Positions 10,560 to 21,355 are shown, counted from the first letter of the stretch. The stretch is 64,000 bases of DNA from Silurus meridionalis (GCF_014805685.1 NC_060902.1:2772145-2836144), one strand, 5' to 3'. The notes: generated by a model not told the origin, from the letters alone. Program-made: numbers and translations.

Positions 10560-11107
10560 CACACCTGAGATGCTCTTTAACTGATTCTACCAATCTCCAA
10601 GCATCAGATCTGCAGATACAAAAAGTCACCCCTCCAGGTAATCCACCTCACCAACACTTAATCCTGTCCCTTTCTTCTCTTCAAATCCACCTGGATGGAG
10701 TTCTCCTCAAATGAAGACCAGCTGAGGATGGTTTCACATGACCAGCCTAAAGATCCATGACGTTCCTGAGCAATTCAAGAATTTTAAGCATGGATTTGGA
10801 CTGAAATTTATTTCAACAGCCTACTACAATGGCCCAGGACTGCAGTTTGCATGAACACTTCTGCATTTAACAGAACATTGAACTGCACACCTTAAATGTG
10901 GAACTGTGATGAAGAGACATGCGGTGTCGAGGATGAGGATGGGTTCCCTTTGAAGGCTGGTCCCTCTCATGGTTTCTTCCGAGGACCATCTCCGGGAGGT
11001 TTTTCCTTGTCAGAGATTCCGCCAGCTCATTTATTAGGTATAAACTTAGTGAAACTTTCTCTTTCTGTCTGTAAAGCTGCTTTTGGACAATGTCCATGGT
11101 TAAAAGC
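10560..11107 (+). repeat. Dispersed teleost repeat R2, plus copy
   Basis: Contains a string of words I recognise from a repeat very common in fish genomes: GAGGATGGGTTCCCTTTGA, CTGGTCCCTCTCATGGTTTC, GGGAGGTTTTTCCTTGTC and GCTGCTTTTGGACAATGTCC followed by ATGGTTAAAAGC. The related minus-strand copy is at 45370-45800. It has no coding capacity; its transposon class is not certain to me. Confidence 0.75.
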
Positions 11108-11247
11108 AGGACTCTTTGTGGCCCTGGAGCACTGTTTCATGGCAGACCCTGTGCTCTGACCCCCAGCTTCCTAACATCACTGGGATATGCGAAGAAAGAA
11201 GTTCATTGTTCTGTAATGTTCATGTGACAAGTAAAAAGGCTCTTTAA
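11108..11247 (+). mobile_element. tRNA-derived SINE, family A, 3' half
   Basis: Only the body and tail are present: GACCCTGTGCTCTGACCCCC, GGGATATGCGAAGAAAGAAG, TGTAATGTTCATGTGACAAG. The tRNA head is missing because the copy is fused to the 3' end of repeat R2. Confidence 0.85.
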
Positions 11248-12164
11248 ATAAACTGGATGCAGAAATGTGGGAAGAATAGACAGTTAAAACCCCCTGATAG
11301 GCAACATGTCAGAGAAAGAAAACGAACGCAAGTGCAAAAATACTGTATAAAGTGCATACGTATAAAACAAACCCAATGCAACTAAACACAAAGAAATCAA
11401 AGAGCAAAACCTGAAACTTGGACCCAAAGGTACAGAAATCATGGAGAGACTGGTGCAGTAATGGGCGAGTATATACTAGTGCAAATTGCTTAGCTAATTT
11501 TCTTGCTGTGCACTGGCTGATGGGAAATGTAATTCATGATTATATTCCAGACAGCAGTGAAAAGAAAAAAAAAGAGTTATTTATTCACCCTTGGGGTACA
11601 TTTTCCTTTCGATTTTCTAAACGAATTCAATGCAACATTCCTTTATGTCACCATTCAAGGTCAATGTCAGCTGTGCTGTGCTGTGCTGCCAATAATCAAA
11701 ATAAGTGACAAATAAAATGCTCACTAAAACACAAACAGCCTTTAATACACTTCAGGTGTAACCATTCACTCATTACCAGCCCATTACGCGTAACAAACTA
11801 GCAGCTGCAAAGCTCGCAATGTACACGGGATAATGTCTTATGAAGGTCGGTGCTCCCTGTGACTGTGGGCGTCTCAGAACTAGTCTCAGAAATCTTTTAC
11901 CTCGTGCAAAACTTAGATACAATAAACGCATTATAGGAGTGCAAATGTGCAATATGTATTATACATAATATATAAACACAGAATATTTAAAAAGTGACCT
12001 GTTTTTGTTTGTGATATAAGCAGCTATAAAAAGTCATTCCATCATCAAGCTGTTTTTTTTTTATTTTGTAGTTTATATGGAGAAAAAAAAACAAGAAAAA
12101 AGATTAATAAAACTTCCTGTTTATGTTCAAAACGCTGGTATAAATTCAGCGATATTACATTTAC
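11248..12164. other. Unique-looking, A/T-rich non-coding DNA
   Basis: No repeat family, gene or RNA gene seen. A 15-base run of alternating CTGTG words lies near 11667-11684. The open frame at 11418-11708 has no recognisable domain. Confidence 0.4.
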
Positions 12165-12340
12165 TGCTTTTACTGAATTTGGTGGAAGACCTTATCCAGA
12201 ACAATTAATTTATGCAAATGAGCAGCTATAGGAATAAGGGCCTTGCTCAAGGGCCCTGGAGTGGCAGCTTGGTGTGACTAGGATTTGAATAGATACCAAG
12301 TCCATTGCTTTAACCACTAAGCTACCACCTCTTATTTGGA
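12165..12340 (-). mobile_element. tRNA-derived SINE, family B, copy 1
   Basis: In reverse orientation: AGCTTAGTGGTTAAAGCAAT head, the GGGCCCTTGAGCAAGGCCCT middle and a CTGGATAAGG-like tail (complement of CCTTATCCAGAACAATTAA). Immediately adjacent to a second, more diverged copy. Confidence 0.8.
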
Positions 12341-12341
12341 G

Positions 12342-12485
12342 GATCCAGAGCAACTTACAGTTACCTCATTTACACTGCAAATCAGCTGAGGGTTCATGGA
12401 CTTGCTCATCAGTGGAAGCTTGGATATGCTGGGATTTGAACTCACAGCCTTCTATGAGAAGTTCAACATCTTAACCACTGAGCTC
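12342..12485 (-). mobile_element. tRNA-derived SINE, family B, copy 2
   Basis: Reverse-oriented head AGCTCAGTGGTTAAGATGTT with B-box-like GAGTTCAAATCCC, and a tail complement containing GGATCCAGAGCAACTTACAG. Lies head to tail with copy 1, so either two insertions or a local duplication. Confidence 0.8.
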
Positions 12486-13460
12486 TCACTTCCCTATATC
12501 TCTATAGAGGTTTATATCGGTATAGAGAAATATATCTCTGTGCTCACATCTGTATTTACATACGACGTATATTTTCATTGGTTTTCTTTTCAGAGTCACA
12601 AACGCACACTGACTCACACCTACACGGAACCAGGAACACCGGCGCTCTCTGTCTTTTTATCCCTTGAAAGCGAGTGACATTTGGGCCACGTCATTAGCTG
12701 ATCGGCTTCTGTGGGAGCAGGTGTGGGGGGAGAAGAGAAAGAAGAGATGAGTGTGGGTCTGACTCACACTGTCAGGGCCACTTCTGCAGCGAGAATTTTA
12801 ATAAAGCAACTCCTCAATGTGTCACAGCCGGCTCTGGCCCTCTTCCCCGATATCTCACTCGCAATGACTTTATGTCCAAACGTCCCCGCCTGGGGTTCTC
12901 GCGTCAAGATAGTTGGAAGCGTTTTATATACACTCTGAGGACTCTCTATTTTTTTTTCTTCTTCTTTTACGGAAAAAAGAACCAAGTCACGGCACGTCCC
13001 GCGGCGCTTCCACGCTCCGCGAACGCTCCGGTTCAAATAGAAGGGAGGAGATGCATCGAATGACAAGTGTGCGAGGTCAAGGCGAGCGAGATCTGTCATG
13101 TCTCAGCCAGCAGGTTCGACTTAATACTGATTAATGCTGCCCTGCTTCATGGCAGCTCCGGTCGGCGCGTGTATGACGACCAGGGAATAAACGAGAAACT
13201 GAAAAAAGCGAGCAGCGCATTTGTCGCACTTTATATGGGTGATTTGATTGATCGCGAATCATTAAGGAACCCTACCGGTGGTCCTTCAAGCCGAGTTAAT
13301 AATGCATCATGAAACAAAATGAGGTCTCCTGAGAACAAACCGTTTTGCATACCGGTTTGCTCTAACACGTTTTTACGTAAATGAGCGCCATCTTGATGTA
13401 TGAATTTTTTAACGTTGGGTTAACCTTAGCAGGAGAAATATTGCTGTGGATGGTTGTGAC
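12486..13460. promoter_or_regulatory. Repeat-free CpG-containing block, candidate conserved regulatory DNA
   Basis: About 850 bases without repeats and with balanced composition. Notable words: GCCACGTCATTAGCTGATCG, GCGAGAATTTTAATAAAGCA, CTTAATACTGATTAATGCTG, TTGATTGATCGCGAATCATT and GAGTTAATAATGCATCATG (several TAAT cores). Open frames on both strands around 12711-13312 overlap one another and look like chance. I infer enhancer-like DNA; cross-species alignment would decide. Confidence 0.35.
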
Positions 13461-13544
13461 TAGTTATGGGTATCATTTACATTTTATCCATACCAATACC
13501 GATACTGCTTATCGAGAATACCGCTACCAAATGCAATAAACGCC

Positions 13545-14025
13545 ACAGAGACTTTTGACATGACGTACGCTTGACATATGGCGACGCTGCAAAGAGTCCT
13601 TTGAGGTGTTTTGAGTGGCTTGAAGAGTGAAAGAACATCACTGGAACACGACGAGAGATCAGGAAGACCTTCAACGAGCTCGACCCCTAAAGATTCTAAA
13701 TCGTTCGGCAACTTGTGCATGATGATAATGTTCGCAGAACAATCCACCTGATCCCGTTCACCAGATTTGGCACCTGCGGACTTCATTCCTTCCGAAGATA
13801 AAGATACACCCCAAAGGTATTGTTGACACCGTTGCCGAGATCCGGCGCGACTCGCAGAAAGTGCTCGACACTCATCGAAAAGAAGACTCCCAGGACACAT
13901 TCCAGAACACTGGGAGGCGCTGGATTGCTGTGCATGAGGACTATTTTGAAGGTGATGGGGTGTAAATGTAGATAAATTAACAACTTTCTCGTAAACAGAG
14001 CGAGTCTCCAAACTTTTTGATAACA
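13545..14025 (+). mobile_element. Mariner element, internal-deletion relic (copy 2)
   Basis: Plus-strand transposase words in order: ERTSLEHDERSGRPSTSS (linker of the DNA-binding domain), then FGNLCMMIM (ancestral IRQLVHDDR), then with almost no gap SPDLAPADF (third catalytic Asp), DTVAEIRRDSQKVLDT, and finally RRWIAVHEDYFEGDGV, the usual mariner C-terminus. The catalytic centre containing the first two Asp residues is missing. The 3' end near 14005-14025 (CCAAACTTTTTGATAACAAC) resembles a mariner terminus. A frame on the other strand (13484-14026) is only its antisense shadow. Confidence 0.9.
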
Positions 14026-14029
14026 ACTC

Positions 14030-14300
14030 ATTTGCTCACTAGACCTGGTCTTTGTCAGAATCCTATCAGTTGAACTTTGAACAACCTGCAATTTGTTTAA
14101 GGCAGATTTGGAAACCCCAACAAGCAAAGCATGACAGTAGTCGATATGTAAAAAAACTAAAGTATTGGTAAATTTTTCAGCAACAGAAAAAGATAACATA
14201 GGCGGCAATCTTGCAATGTTTCCGAGATGAAAGAAAATATGTTTTTTAGCTTTATTCTGAACATGAGAGTCGTGTGTTCAGTTTGTGGTGACCCCAATTT
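14030..14300 (-). pseudogene. L2/CR1-clade LINE reverse transcriptase fragment
   Basis: On the minus strand an open stretch reads NIFFHLGNIARLPPMLSF, then VAEKFTNTLVFLHIDYCHAL, then LVGVSKSALNKLQVVQSST and DRILTKTRSSEQ. This matches the well-known L2-type signature (FFHLRNIARLRPSLSF ... SRLDYCNALLSGLP.. LNKLQLVQNAAARVLTRTR) at the C-terminal side of the reverse transcriptase domain. Only about 90 codons survive; the fragment abuts the mariner relic at 14025. Confidence 0.88.
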
Positions 14301-14372
14301 TTTTCTTTTGACTGAAACATTAAAACAGAGCCCATTTTTAAGGTTTGCCTAATTAGTTTATTAGTTTAACAC

Positions 14373-14526
14373 TACTCTTGGGCCCTTAACACTCTTTACT
14401 CCAGAGGTGCTGTATCATGTCTGCCCCTGGGCTCTGACCAGCTTCCTAAGAAGCAGGGATATGTGAAGAAAGAGTTTGCGTGCGCTGTAATGTATATGTG
14501 ACAAGTAAAAGCCACTTTCTTTCATC
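14373..14526 (+). mobile_element. tRNA-derived SINE, family A, 3' part
   Basis: Starts inside the body (CTCTTGGGCCCTTAACACTC), continues GTGCTGTATCATGTCTGCCC, GGGATATGTGAAGAAAGAG and ends TATATGTGACAAGTAAAAGC. The tRNA head is absent (5' truncation). Confidence 0.85.
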
Positions 14527-14936
14527 CCATTTCACAGCACTTGAGTCAACGTGCAACTCGAGTGCAAGTCTTTGCAAATTCAGTGCGAGTTTTCAGCTCT
14601 GCCACTCACCAACACAGAGACACAGTACAGATCACTAGCCTTAACCCTGTATTCACAATAGCTAGTGACGAAACGAAAAGCAACATTCGTTCTCTGTGTA
14701 CATGCACGACAGCAGCAAAGTATGAGATTTCCTCGATGTTATGCGAATCAGGTGCCACGAATCGAAGAAAATCGGACGATTCCTTGAATCGGTTCGGTTC
14801 GATTTCGGTACAGTTCAGGGGGAAAGAAACGCAAAACATAAAATTGCTTATCATTTTAATTAATGTAGTTATTAACATTAACATTTGTGAACATCAACAG
14901 TTTGATGTTTTAAAGCAATTTTAAATGTAAATAAAA
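14527..14936. other. Unique-looking non-coding DNA
   Basis: Balanced composition up to about 14830, then A/T-rich. A frame at 14541-14924 covers most of it but shows no domain and is opposed by one on the minus strand. A short word GAATCGGTTCGGTTCGATTT is seen near 14783. Confidence 0.35.
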
Positions 14937-15173
14937 CTTTCTTTCGGCTTCTTCCATTAGGGGTCGCCACAGCGGATCATCCGCATGTTTGATTTGGCAC
15001 ATGTTTTTACGCTGGATGCCCTTCCTAACGCAACCCTCCTCATTTATCCGGGCTTGGAACCGGCACTAAGGCTTGTGCAACCCTAATGGCTGGGGTTGGT
15101 TCCCTGACCGGGGCTCGAACCCGGGCCGCAGCGGTGAGAGCGCCGCATCCTAACCACTAGACCAACAGGGGAC
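14937..15173 (-). mobile_element. SINE with tRNA-Glu head (family C), minus copy
   Basis: Head at 15100-15171, then a body with GGTTGCGTTAGGAAGGGCAT-type sequence (reverse of GATGCCCTTCCTAACGCAAC), AACATGCGGATG, CCGCTGTGGCGACCCCTAAT and a GAAGCCGAAAGAAAG tail. The partner copy at 15926-16142 is in opposite orientation 750 bp away. This body and tail are widespread in fish SINEs as I recall them. Confidence 0.9.
15100..15171 (-). pseudogene. tRNA-Glu(CTC)-like sequence forming a SINE head
   Basis: Seventy-two bases match vertebrate tRNA-Glu closely: TTGGTCTAGTGGTTAGGAT (A-box and D-arm), GCGGCGCTCTCACCGCTGC (anticodon arm, anticodon CTC) and CCCGGGTTCGAGCCCCGG (T-arm with B-box GGTTCGAGCCC). 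Only a few bases differ from the tRNA I remember, including a changed acceptor stem. Because it is joined directly to the SINE body and a twin lies nearby, I treat it as the internal promoter of the retroposon, not as a working tRNA gene. Confidence 0.8.
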
Positions 15174-15925
15174 CCAATTTTAAATTTAAATAATTTATCA
15201 AATTCTATTTAATAATATTTTATCAAAATAAATGAATAATATATAAATAATGAATACCGATATTGATTCAATTGAGTATTCTAATAAATTGGCACGAATT
15301 AAATTGATTAAATAAAATTAAATAAATGGAAAAATTTTATGAAATAGTTAGACCCCCCCTGAAATCCCTGTTTACCTCTAAACCCCTAGTACAGTGTGAC
15401 ATTACTTTTACATTTTTTTCCACCTCCTTTACTCACACTGACTTTACTTCCTACCTGCTATTAATTCCTACATGCTGGGAAAAATTCGTCCGGGAAAACT
15501 GGAATCAATGACCACGGTTTCATCTTGTCATGTATGAATACTTCTGAAATGTAAATGGAGACTTTAATTCTAGGAAGAAAGAAGCAGGACGACTCTGGAG
15601 GGTGACTGCAGATACGATACCGTGGTAATGCAATATTCCTGCTGTGACCATGTCAAAGTCAGTGTCAGCTTTTCTGCATTGACACTAATCAAAAAACAGT
15701 AACATATAAATTCTAAAACGCAAAGAGCTTATGGATGCTCCTCAGGTGAACTCATTACCTTCAATTGTTTTATGTTTTTGACTTAGGAAAATGATCTCGA
15801 ATCAGGTTAATATAGGGTTAAATAATCTAATATATATATATGGTACATTACAGTAGTGAAAATTGCTCTGTTTAGCTAAATTATGTACTGTAATGTGTTA
15901 AATTATTAACAAATGATATTCTATT
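15174..15925. other. Unique-looking non-coding DNA between two SINEs
   Basis: A/T-rich at first (15174-15340), then mixed composition. No repeat or gene recognised. Confidence 0.4.
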
Positions 15926-16142
15926 AGGTGGTCTAGTGGTTAGGATGCGGCGCTCTCACTGCTGCGGCCCGGGTTCGATTCCCGGTCAGGAAACCAACTG
16001 CAGCCGCTCTAGTGCCGGTCCCAAGCCCGGATAAATGGGGTGTGGGTTGCATTAGGAAGGGCATCCAGCGTAAAAACATGCCAAATCAAACATGCGGATG
16101 GTCCGCTGCGGCGACCCCTAATGGGAGAAGCCGAAAGAAAGT
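15926..16142 (+). mobile_element. SINE with tRNA-Glu head (family C), plus copy
   Basis: Head GGTGGTCTAGTGGTTAGGAT .. GCGGCGCTCTCACTGCTGCG .. GGTTCGATTCCCGGTCAGG at about 15927-15992, lacking the first acceptor-stem bases, followed by GGGTGTGGGTTGCATTAGGA, GGGCATCCAGCGTAAAAACA and the tail GGCGACCCCTAATGGGAGAA GCCGAAAGAAAG. Opposite orientation to the copy at 14937-15173, so the pair could form a long stem in RNA that spans both. Confidence 0.9.
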
Positions 16143-16979
16143 TTTTATTCTATTACCCCATACTGATCACCATACTATAAGACTCCTGGGTAGGCCATGT
16201 CTCAACATTGTAAGGCATCTCCATCGCAGCTTGGGGACTATTTGTACATCAAAAACATGTTTGATGGACATATTTGATGGAAGAGACCAATACATAAACT
16301 AATACTTTAAATACTTGGGGTGTGACTATAGAAAACGACCCCATTCTAGTTTCCTGTGATGTTGCCAGACATCGAACAGACGTAGTGTTACTGTATAAAG
16401 TTGATCCTTTCCGACCGCAGTAAATCCTGAGGTGTTTTTTTTTCCTTTAACACCACAGAAATTTGGCAAAGTTTACATGAGGGACACGGCAGAGAGTACA
16501 GTTAGCATTGCTTATTTGCTAACAGCTAATATTAAGTCACTGAAAATGAATTTATTTTCCAGAAGGATGAAATATCAAATATAGTAAAAATGATTTGTTT
16601 GTTTTGTGCCTCCATAGAGTTTCCACGGTATACAGTATATTCAGCTTGTTGTGCTAACCTGGGACTAAAGCTAATACAAAGTGTGCACATATTTTCACAC
16701 CTTTTTATTTATTTATTTATTTAATTCCTGTGGTTCCAATGAGCCACAGTCCAGACAGAAAGTATGGTAAGAAAAATGACCAATGATGGACAATCAGTAA
16801 GTACAGTAGGTTTTTGACTTGACTACATTTTATGGTGTAATAGTTTTCTATTTACCCAACATTGAAATCCACACTGGTCCTCCGTACATTAAAGTCAAAC
16901 ATAAAGATTGTTAAATTAGTACCTGTAGTAAGAGCACAAGTGCAACCCAATGGTTCTGTGTAAAAGTGTGTATGGAGAA
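16143..16979. other. Unique-looking non-coding DNA
   Basis: No recognisable repeat except a short (TTTA)n tract near 16707-16722. No exon evidence. Confidence 0.4.
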
Positions 16980-17180
16980 AAGGATTCTGATAAGAAGGTT
17001 GTCTGTTCAAGCCCCTGTATTTCCAAGCTGCCACTGTTGGGCCCTTAAGCAAGGCCCCTAACCCTCCAGGAGGCGCTATATCATGGCTGACCCTGTGCTC
17101 TGATCCCAACTTCATAAAAAGCAATAAAAGAATCTGATTTGTGGTAATGTACACATGACAAGTAAAAACCTTTTTCTTCA
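16980..17180 (+). mobile_element. tRNA-derived SINE, family A, near full length
   Basis: B-box-like GTTCAAGCCCC, then CAAGCTGCCACTGTTGGGCC, CTTAAGCAAGGCCCCTAACC, GCGCTATATCATGGCTGACC, CTGTGCTCTGATCCCAACTT and tail ACATGACAAGTAAAAACC. The tRNA head before about 16985 is degraded. Confidence 0.87.
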
Positions 17181-17399
17181 AATTCATTCAAAAAAGAGAA
17201 ATTTTAGTACTTTTAAAAAAAGGATGACTTTTATTGGAGTCATATTTCAGCAGGGGGATTAGTACTTTGACTGATCTGCAGGAACTTCTACATTCATCCA
17301 ACACTGAAACTGACATGATGGATGTGTTATTGGGATAGATCAGTAATAAATGCAATCGCACACATCATTATAACGGGAATTTCATCCAAGTATGGCTTC
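17181..17399. other. Short unique interval
   Basis: No feature seen between a SINE and a Tc1 relic; poly-A run near 17214. Confidence 0.4.
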
Positions 17400-17762
17400 T
17401 GAGTGTAAAACACAAGTGTGTAGACATCTGACTTTTCCAGCCTGAGACGACATACTTTGAGGTACACAATTGTATAAGACGTCTTTGGATGCATTAGTAT
17501 AAAATCATTCCTTCATTTACACAGCTAGGAGACCCAAACCTGTTTCAGCATGACAGTGCCCCCTGTGCACAAAGCCAGCTCCATGAAGATCTGCTTTACA
17601 TGGGTTGGAGAGGAAGATCTCCTGCTATAGAGCTTTAAATCCTCTTGAATCCATCTTTGGTATGAATGTGAGGGCAGACTGCAGCCCAGGCCTCCTCACC
17701 TCACCTACATCACTACCTGACTTGACTTTGTGGCGAAATAAAATCTTGAAAAGTTTATTCAC
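17400..17762 (+). mobile_element. Tc1-like element, family A, plus copy
   Basis: Contains the left flank words GACATCTGACTTTTCCAGCC and TACACAATTGTATAAGACGT, then the transposase C-terminal segment GACCCAAACCTGTTTCAGCA .. GTGCACAAAGCCAGCTCCAT (DPNLFQHD..APVHKASS with a one-base shift), GGAAGATCTCCTGCTATAG and CCCAGGCCTCCTCACCTCAC. The copy is cut short at the (GATA)n tract that starts at 17765. Confidence 0.82.
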
Positions 17763-17764
<2 letters not shown>

Positions 17765-17826
<62 letters not shown>

Positions 17827-17895
17827 CAGACGGACGGACGGACGGACGGACCGACGGACGGACGGAACGGAACGGATGGACGGACAGACAGACAG
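17765..17895. repeat. Compound (GATA)n / (GACG)n / (GACA)n microsatellite
   Basis: About 15 GATA units are followed by a GACA transition, GACG units with a GACC variant, an AACGG interruption and a final GACA block. The serial change suggests stepwise point mutation and expansion. Confidence 0.97.
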
Positions 17896-19080
17896 ATCTG
17901 AATTTCACCTCTCCCACTCCTTTATTCATTTAAGTCTCCATGTAGGCTGTTCAATTCAACTGGTAGTCTTTTTTTTTCTTTTCTTCTTACTGCAGCTTTA
18001 TAATTTCACTTCGACCTTTTAAAACAGCGGCCCGTCTCATCAGCTTATTGAGCTTGACAGAAGCTGTCAGAGTTTCAGCCACGGAAAGTGAATGACAGAA
18101 AGAGATAGAGGCAGAGATACCGAGAGAGAATATGCATCCCTCGCTCCCTTCCTCCCACCCTCCCTCACTCGTTTCTCTCTCGGTCGTTCACTCTGTCCAT
18201 CAGCATGATGATAGGGAGCTGAAAAGGCAGAAAGATGAAGTGATACGCCGGTCTGAAAGAGGTAGAGAGCATGTGCGGCTGAGAGATAGCGGGGAGACGT
18301 TGATGCGGTCAAGATGGAGAGGGATAGATAAGGAAGGACGGATAGAGAAGGAAGGAGGGGGTGGACAGCAGGTAAAGGAAGACCTAGGGAAGTCGATGTT
18401 TAGCATAAGATAGTCTTGTACGGTAGCTCATAGCCATACATCGAGAGAGAGAGAGAAGAGTGGGAAAAGTAGAAGGGACAGGAGGAAGACAGCTTTCGAC
18501 ATGTAATGAAAAGAAAAAGGGGAGAACAGCGAGCAGAGAGTGAGGACGGAGAGAACCGCTGAGAGTTTCCTGATTGACAGCGAGCGAGACAGAGAGAGAG
18601 GTAACTAGAAGCAATAGGAATCGAGAGCCTGCAACTCTGTAGTCCTTTTGTCCTCCTCTGTCATCGGTGCCCACACTGAGGGGGCCGCTGTGCCCGGATC
18701 CATTCATCCAAGCAGGCGAAGGGCAACATTCTTTTTTTTTTGTTTTGTTTTTTTTACTCATCAGCAGGGTTTGTGAGCGAGCGTGAGCGGGTGGGCGAGC
18801 GGGTGGGCGGCTGACGGGGGCTCCTACGTCGCACTCTGGGGAAAATCCTCCCCCTTTCTGCCCACACTCGAATAAGAGACGTCTCCCACTGCTATGTGTC
18901 ACTCAGCCAGCCAACCAAGGACATCCAGGCACAAAATGTCTCAAGCCTGTCAAGACTGACTGAGCTTCACTCACTTCTGCTGCTGGGGGCGAGCAGGTGG
19001 CATGCTCTCGGGGAATAAGGATCTTTCTGAAAAGGTTCTCCGGGTTCACCGACTTGTTACGAGAAACAAGGGATCTCCCA
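17896..19080. promoter_or_regulatory. GA/CT-biased and CpG-containing block, possible regulatory or 5'-exon DNA
   Basis: From 18060 to 18620 purines and pyrimidines are strongly segregated (GAGAGA-type words on the plus strand). From 18770 to 19060 the sequence is G/C-rich with CpGs (GAGCGAGCGTGAGCGGGTGG, GGGGGCTCCTACGTCGCACT). Frames at 18067-18312, 18132-18413 and 18384-18902 translate to S/R/E-rich low complexity and overlap across strands, so I do not call a gene. Promoter or first-exon function is possible but unproven. Confidence 0.25.
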
Positions 19081-20509
19081 TATCTCCCTGTATGAAATAC
19101 ACAAGCTTCGAATTTCTATACAAGCGAGAAACTCATCGATCTTAGATCACGGATAACTAAATGGAAATATCTTAAATGTGTGATAAAATGAAACACTTAT
19201 GATATAAAGTATTTCAGTAAATGTACTTTATTACTGTACTTTCTAGTTCTATCTACTGATTATTAAAGATATAAGCGACTTTACTCTCTACTTAAATTAA
19301 TGATTCAATATATATACACTTTTTACTCCACTTTATTTTAATGGACAATGAGCATTAAAAAATTACATTCTGCACCTCTGTTGAAGAGGTCATTAAGGCT
19401 CAACAATCCACATCTGGAATTGACTTTTTAGCCTCATTTTCAGTGCAAAAAAAAACAACTCAATTCCAAAAACTTAATAATAAAGTTAATAATAAAAATA
19501 TTGTAAAATTGTCCAAATATCGAGACCGACTTGTTTGCTCTGTGTTTTATCCCGGCATGTTGAAGAGGACGTTGTGTTGATCCGATTGTTGTTATTTCAG
19601 TGTTCAGGTGTACAAATTGATTTGTATTTTAGGAAATAAAACCTCCCAAATCAACTGTTTTCGGCTCAACGTGTGTCTTGGTGTCTTTAAACCGACATTC
19701 AATACGAGTCAACTTCTCAAGTTCAAATCAGATACTAAGAGATTCAAGTCATAAGTAAATTGTAACTTGTAATGGAGAAGTTTTGCCTTAAGGGATCTAT
19801 ACTTTTACTCGAATATGATTTTTAGCTACTTTTTTCACTTCTGCTCACGATTACACTCAAATGATGCCGGAGAAAAACCATCCAGTTCAGGCTTGTAACA
19901 AGGCTTTACACTGCACTTTACAATAACTCTGCTTCATCACATCACTTTTCTGAATATATTACAATATCATTACTGCATGCCAGGATTGTTTTTCCCCTGT
20001 AATAGTCTTAATTATTCAGGATTTCCACCTGAAACAATTGAAAAAACATCACCCAGGCAAGGCTTTTGTGTCTGCTTGTGACATTGTTCCTGTTGTCCAT
20101 CTCTTCTATTAAATAATGAAACTGAAATCTGGGGAAAAAGAAATGCTGTGGCTATGTTCGCGACGTGTTATTTTATTATTATTTTTTTCTACAGAGTGCA
20201 GTCCCGCGGTTGTGTTCTCCCTCAGGCCTAGTTAGGCTGTCTGGTGCATGTCAGCAGTGAAAGAAAGAGTCACGTCTCGGTGGACAGACATGAGCGAGGC
20301 TAGCGTCAGATCTCCAGCAAGCGCTGACATTAATTACATAGCTGACACCCGAATACACAGAACATATATCTCTTCAGGCAGCTGGATTTAGTGAACGCAC
20401 CCGGGCTAGCGTGCGACGTATCATCATGCGTCTTAATTAATGGCCCAACGGTTGAACGTTCCAGTTCCAGAGAAGAAGCTGGCTGTCACTGTTGTTTATT
20501 TACAGTGTT

Positions 20510-20511
<2 letters not shown>
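19081..20511. other. Unique-looking non-coding DNA
   Basis: Moderately A/T-rich with no repeat signature. The end (20330-20480) has balanced composition and a TTAATTAATGGCCCAACGG word. No exon evidence. Confidence 0.4.

Positions 20512-20564
<53 letters not shown>
20512..20564. repeat. (CT)n microsatellite, first of three
   Basis: Uninterrupted tract bordering the first copy of a tandem duplication. Confidence 0.98.
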
Positions 20565-20568
<4 letters not shown>

Positions 20569-21355
20569 CTCATGTGAAAGCACTGTCACCCAATTAGCTT
20601 TGAGTGATCATAGCAGGAAAACACAAATGACATTCGCTAAAAAAAAGACTTTGCAGAAAGGATGCAAACATTGATATGGACAATTTATGTATTTAGTGCA
20701 TGACATGAAGCTCGTTTGTTAATTGGAAAGACGTCACTACACAGTGCAGTTTTCTTAAGGATGCTCACAGGGGTTTTCGTTTAGTTTTTGTCCTGACCGA
20801 ACAATGCCCCAGATTAAACACAGCAAAATTGACCAGATTTATTACTTATTATTTGATTTATTACATACAATAAAGAAAACCTGTGAATGTTTTATGCCAG
20901 GGGTGTGTGGAGATGTGTGATCCACATGTGTTTATTCTCTGCCTCGCACATTGACTGCATTTTTTATTGTTATTATATTTATTGTTGGTCACAGATTATT
21001 GGATACTTTCTTAATAATAAAAGTAAAGCAAATCTTTTATTAATTATATATAAATAAATCGCTTTTTACCAACGCAAAGATGCTAAAAAGGATGTATCGC
21101 GATACAAATGGCAACTTGTATCTGATGCATACTTTTGCATCACATTGTTAACTTTTTGCAGATGCAATGATGCGAACCGATGAACAAAACAAACCTTAAT
21201 TTACCAAGCATTTAATTCTCATAACATTTTCAAATTGCATCTGCATTGCATTGCATCTACACATATTAAAGACATTGGGTTTTAAGCAGGTGAACTGTCC
21301 GCTGTCCTGAAATCGTATTTCAAATAAAAGTCATGCTTCTTTTTTTTCCATCAGT

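Noticed and set aside
13484..14026. Minus-strand 180-codon frame
   Set aside because: It is antisense to the mariner relic, whose plus-strand words (RSGRPSTSS, SPDLAPADF, HEDYFEGDGV) explain the sequence.
15100..15171. Functional tRNA-Glu gene
   Set aside because: The sequence is continuous with a SINE body, a twin SINE lies nearby, the acceptor stem is altered, and no T-run terminator follows.
20391..20674. Frames with long LSLSLS or SLSLSL runs near (CT)n tracts, and HTHTHT or CVCVCV runs near (AC)n tracts
   Set aside because: These are direct translations of dinucleotide repeats.
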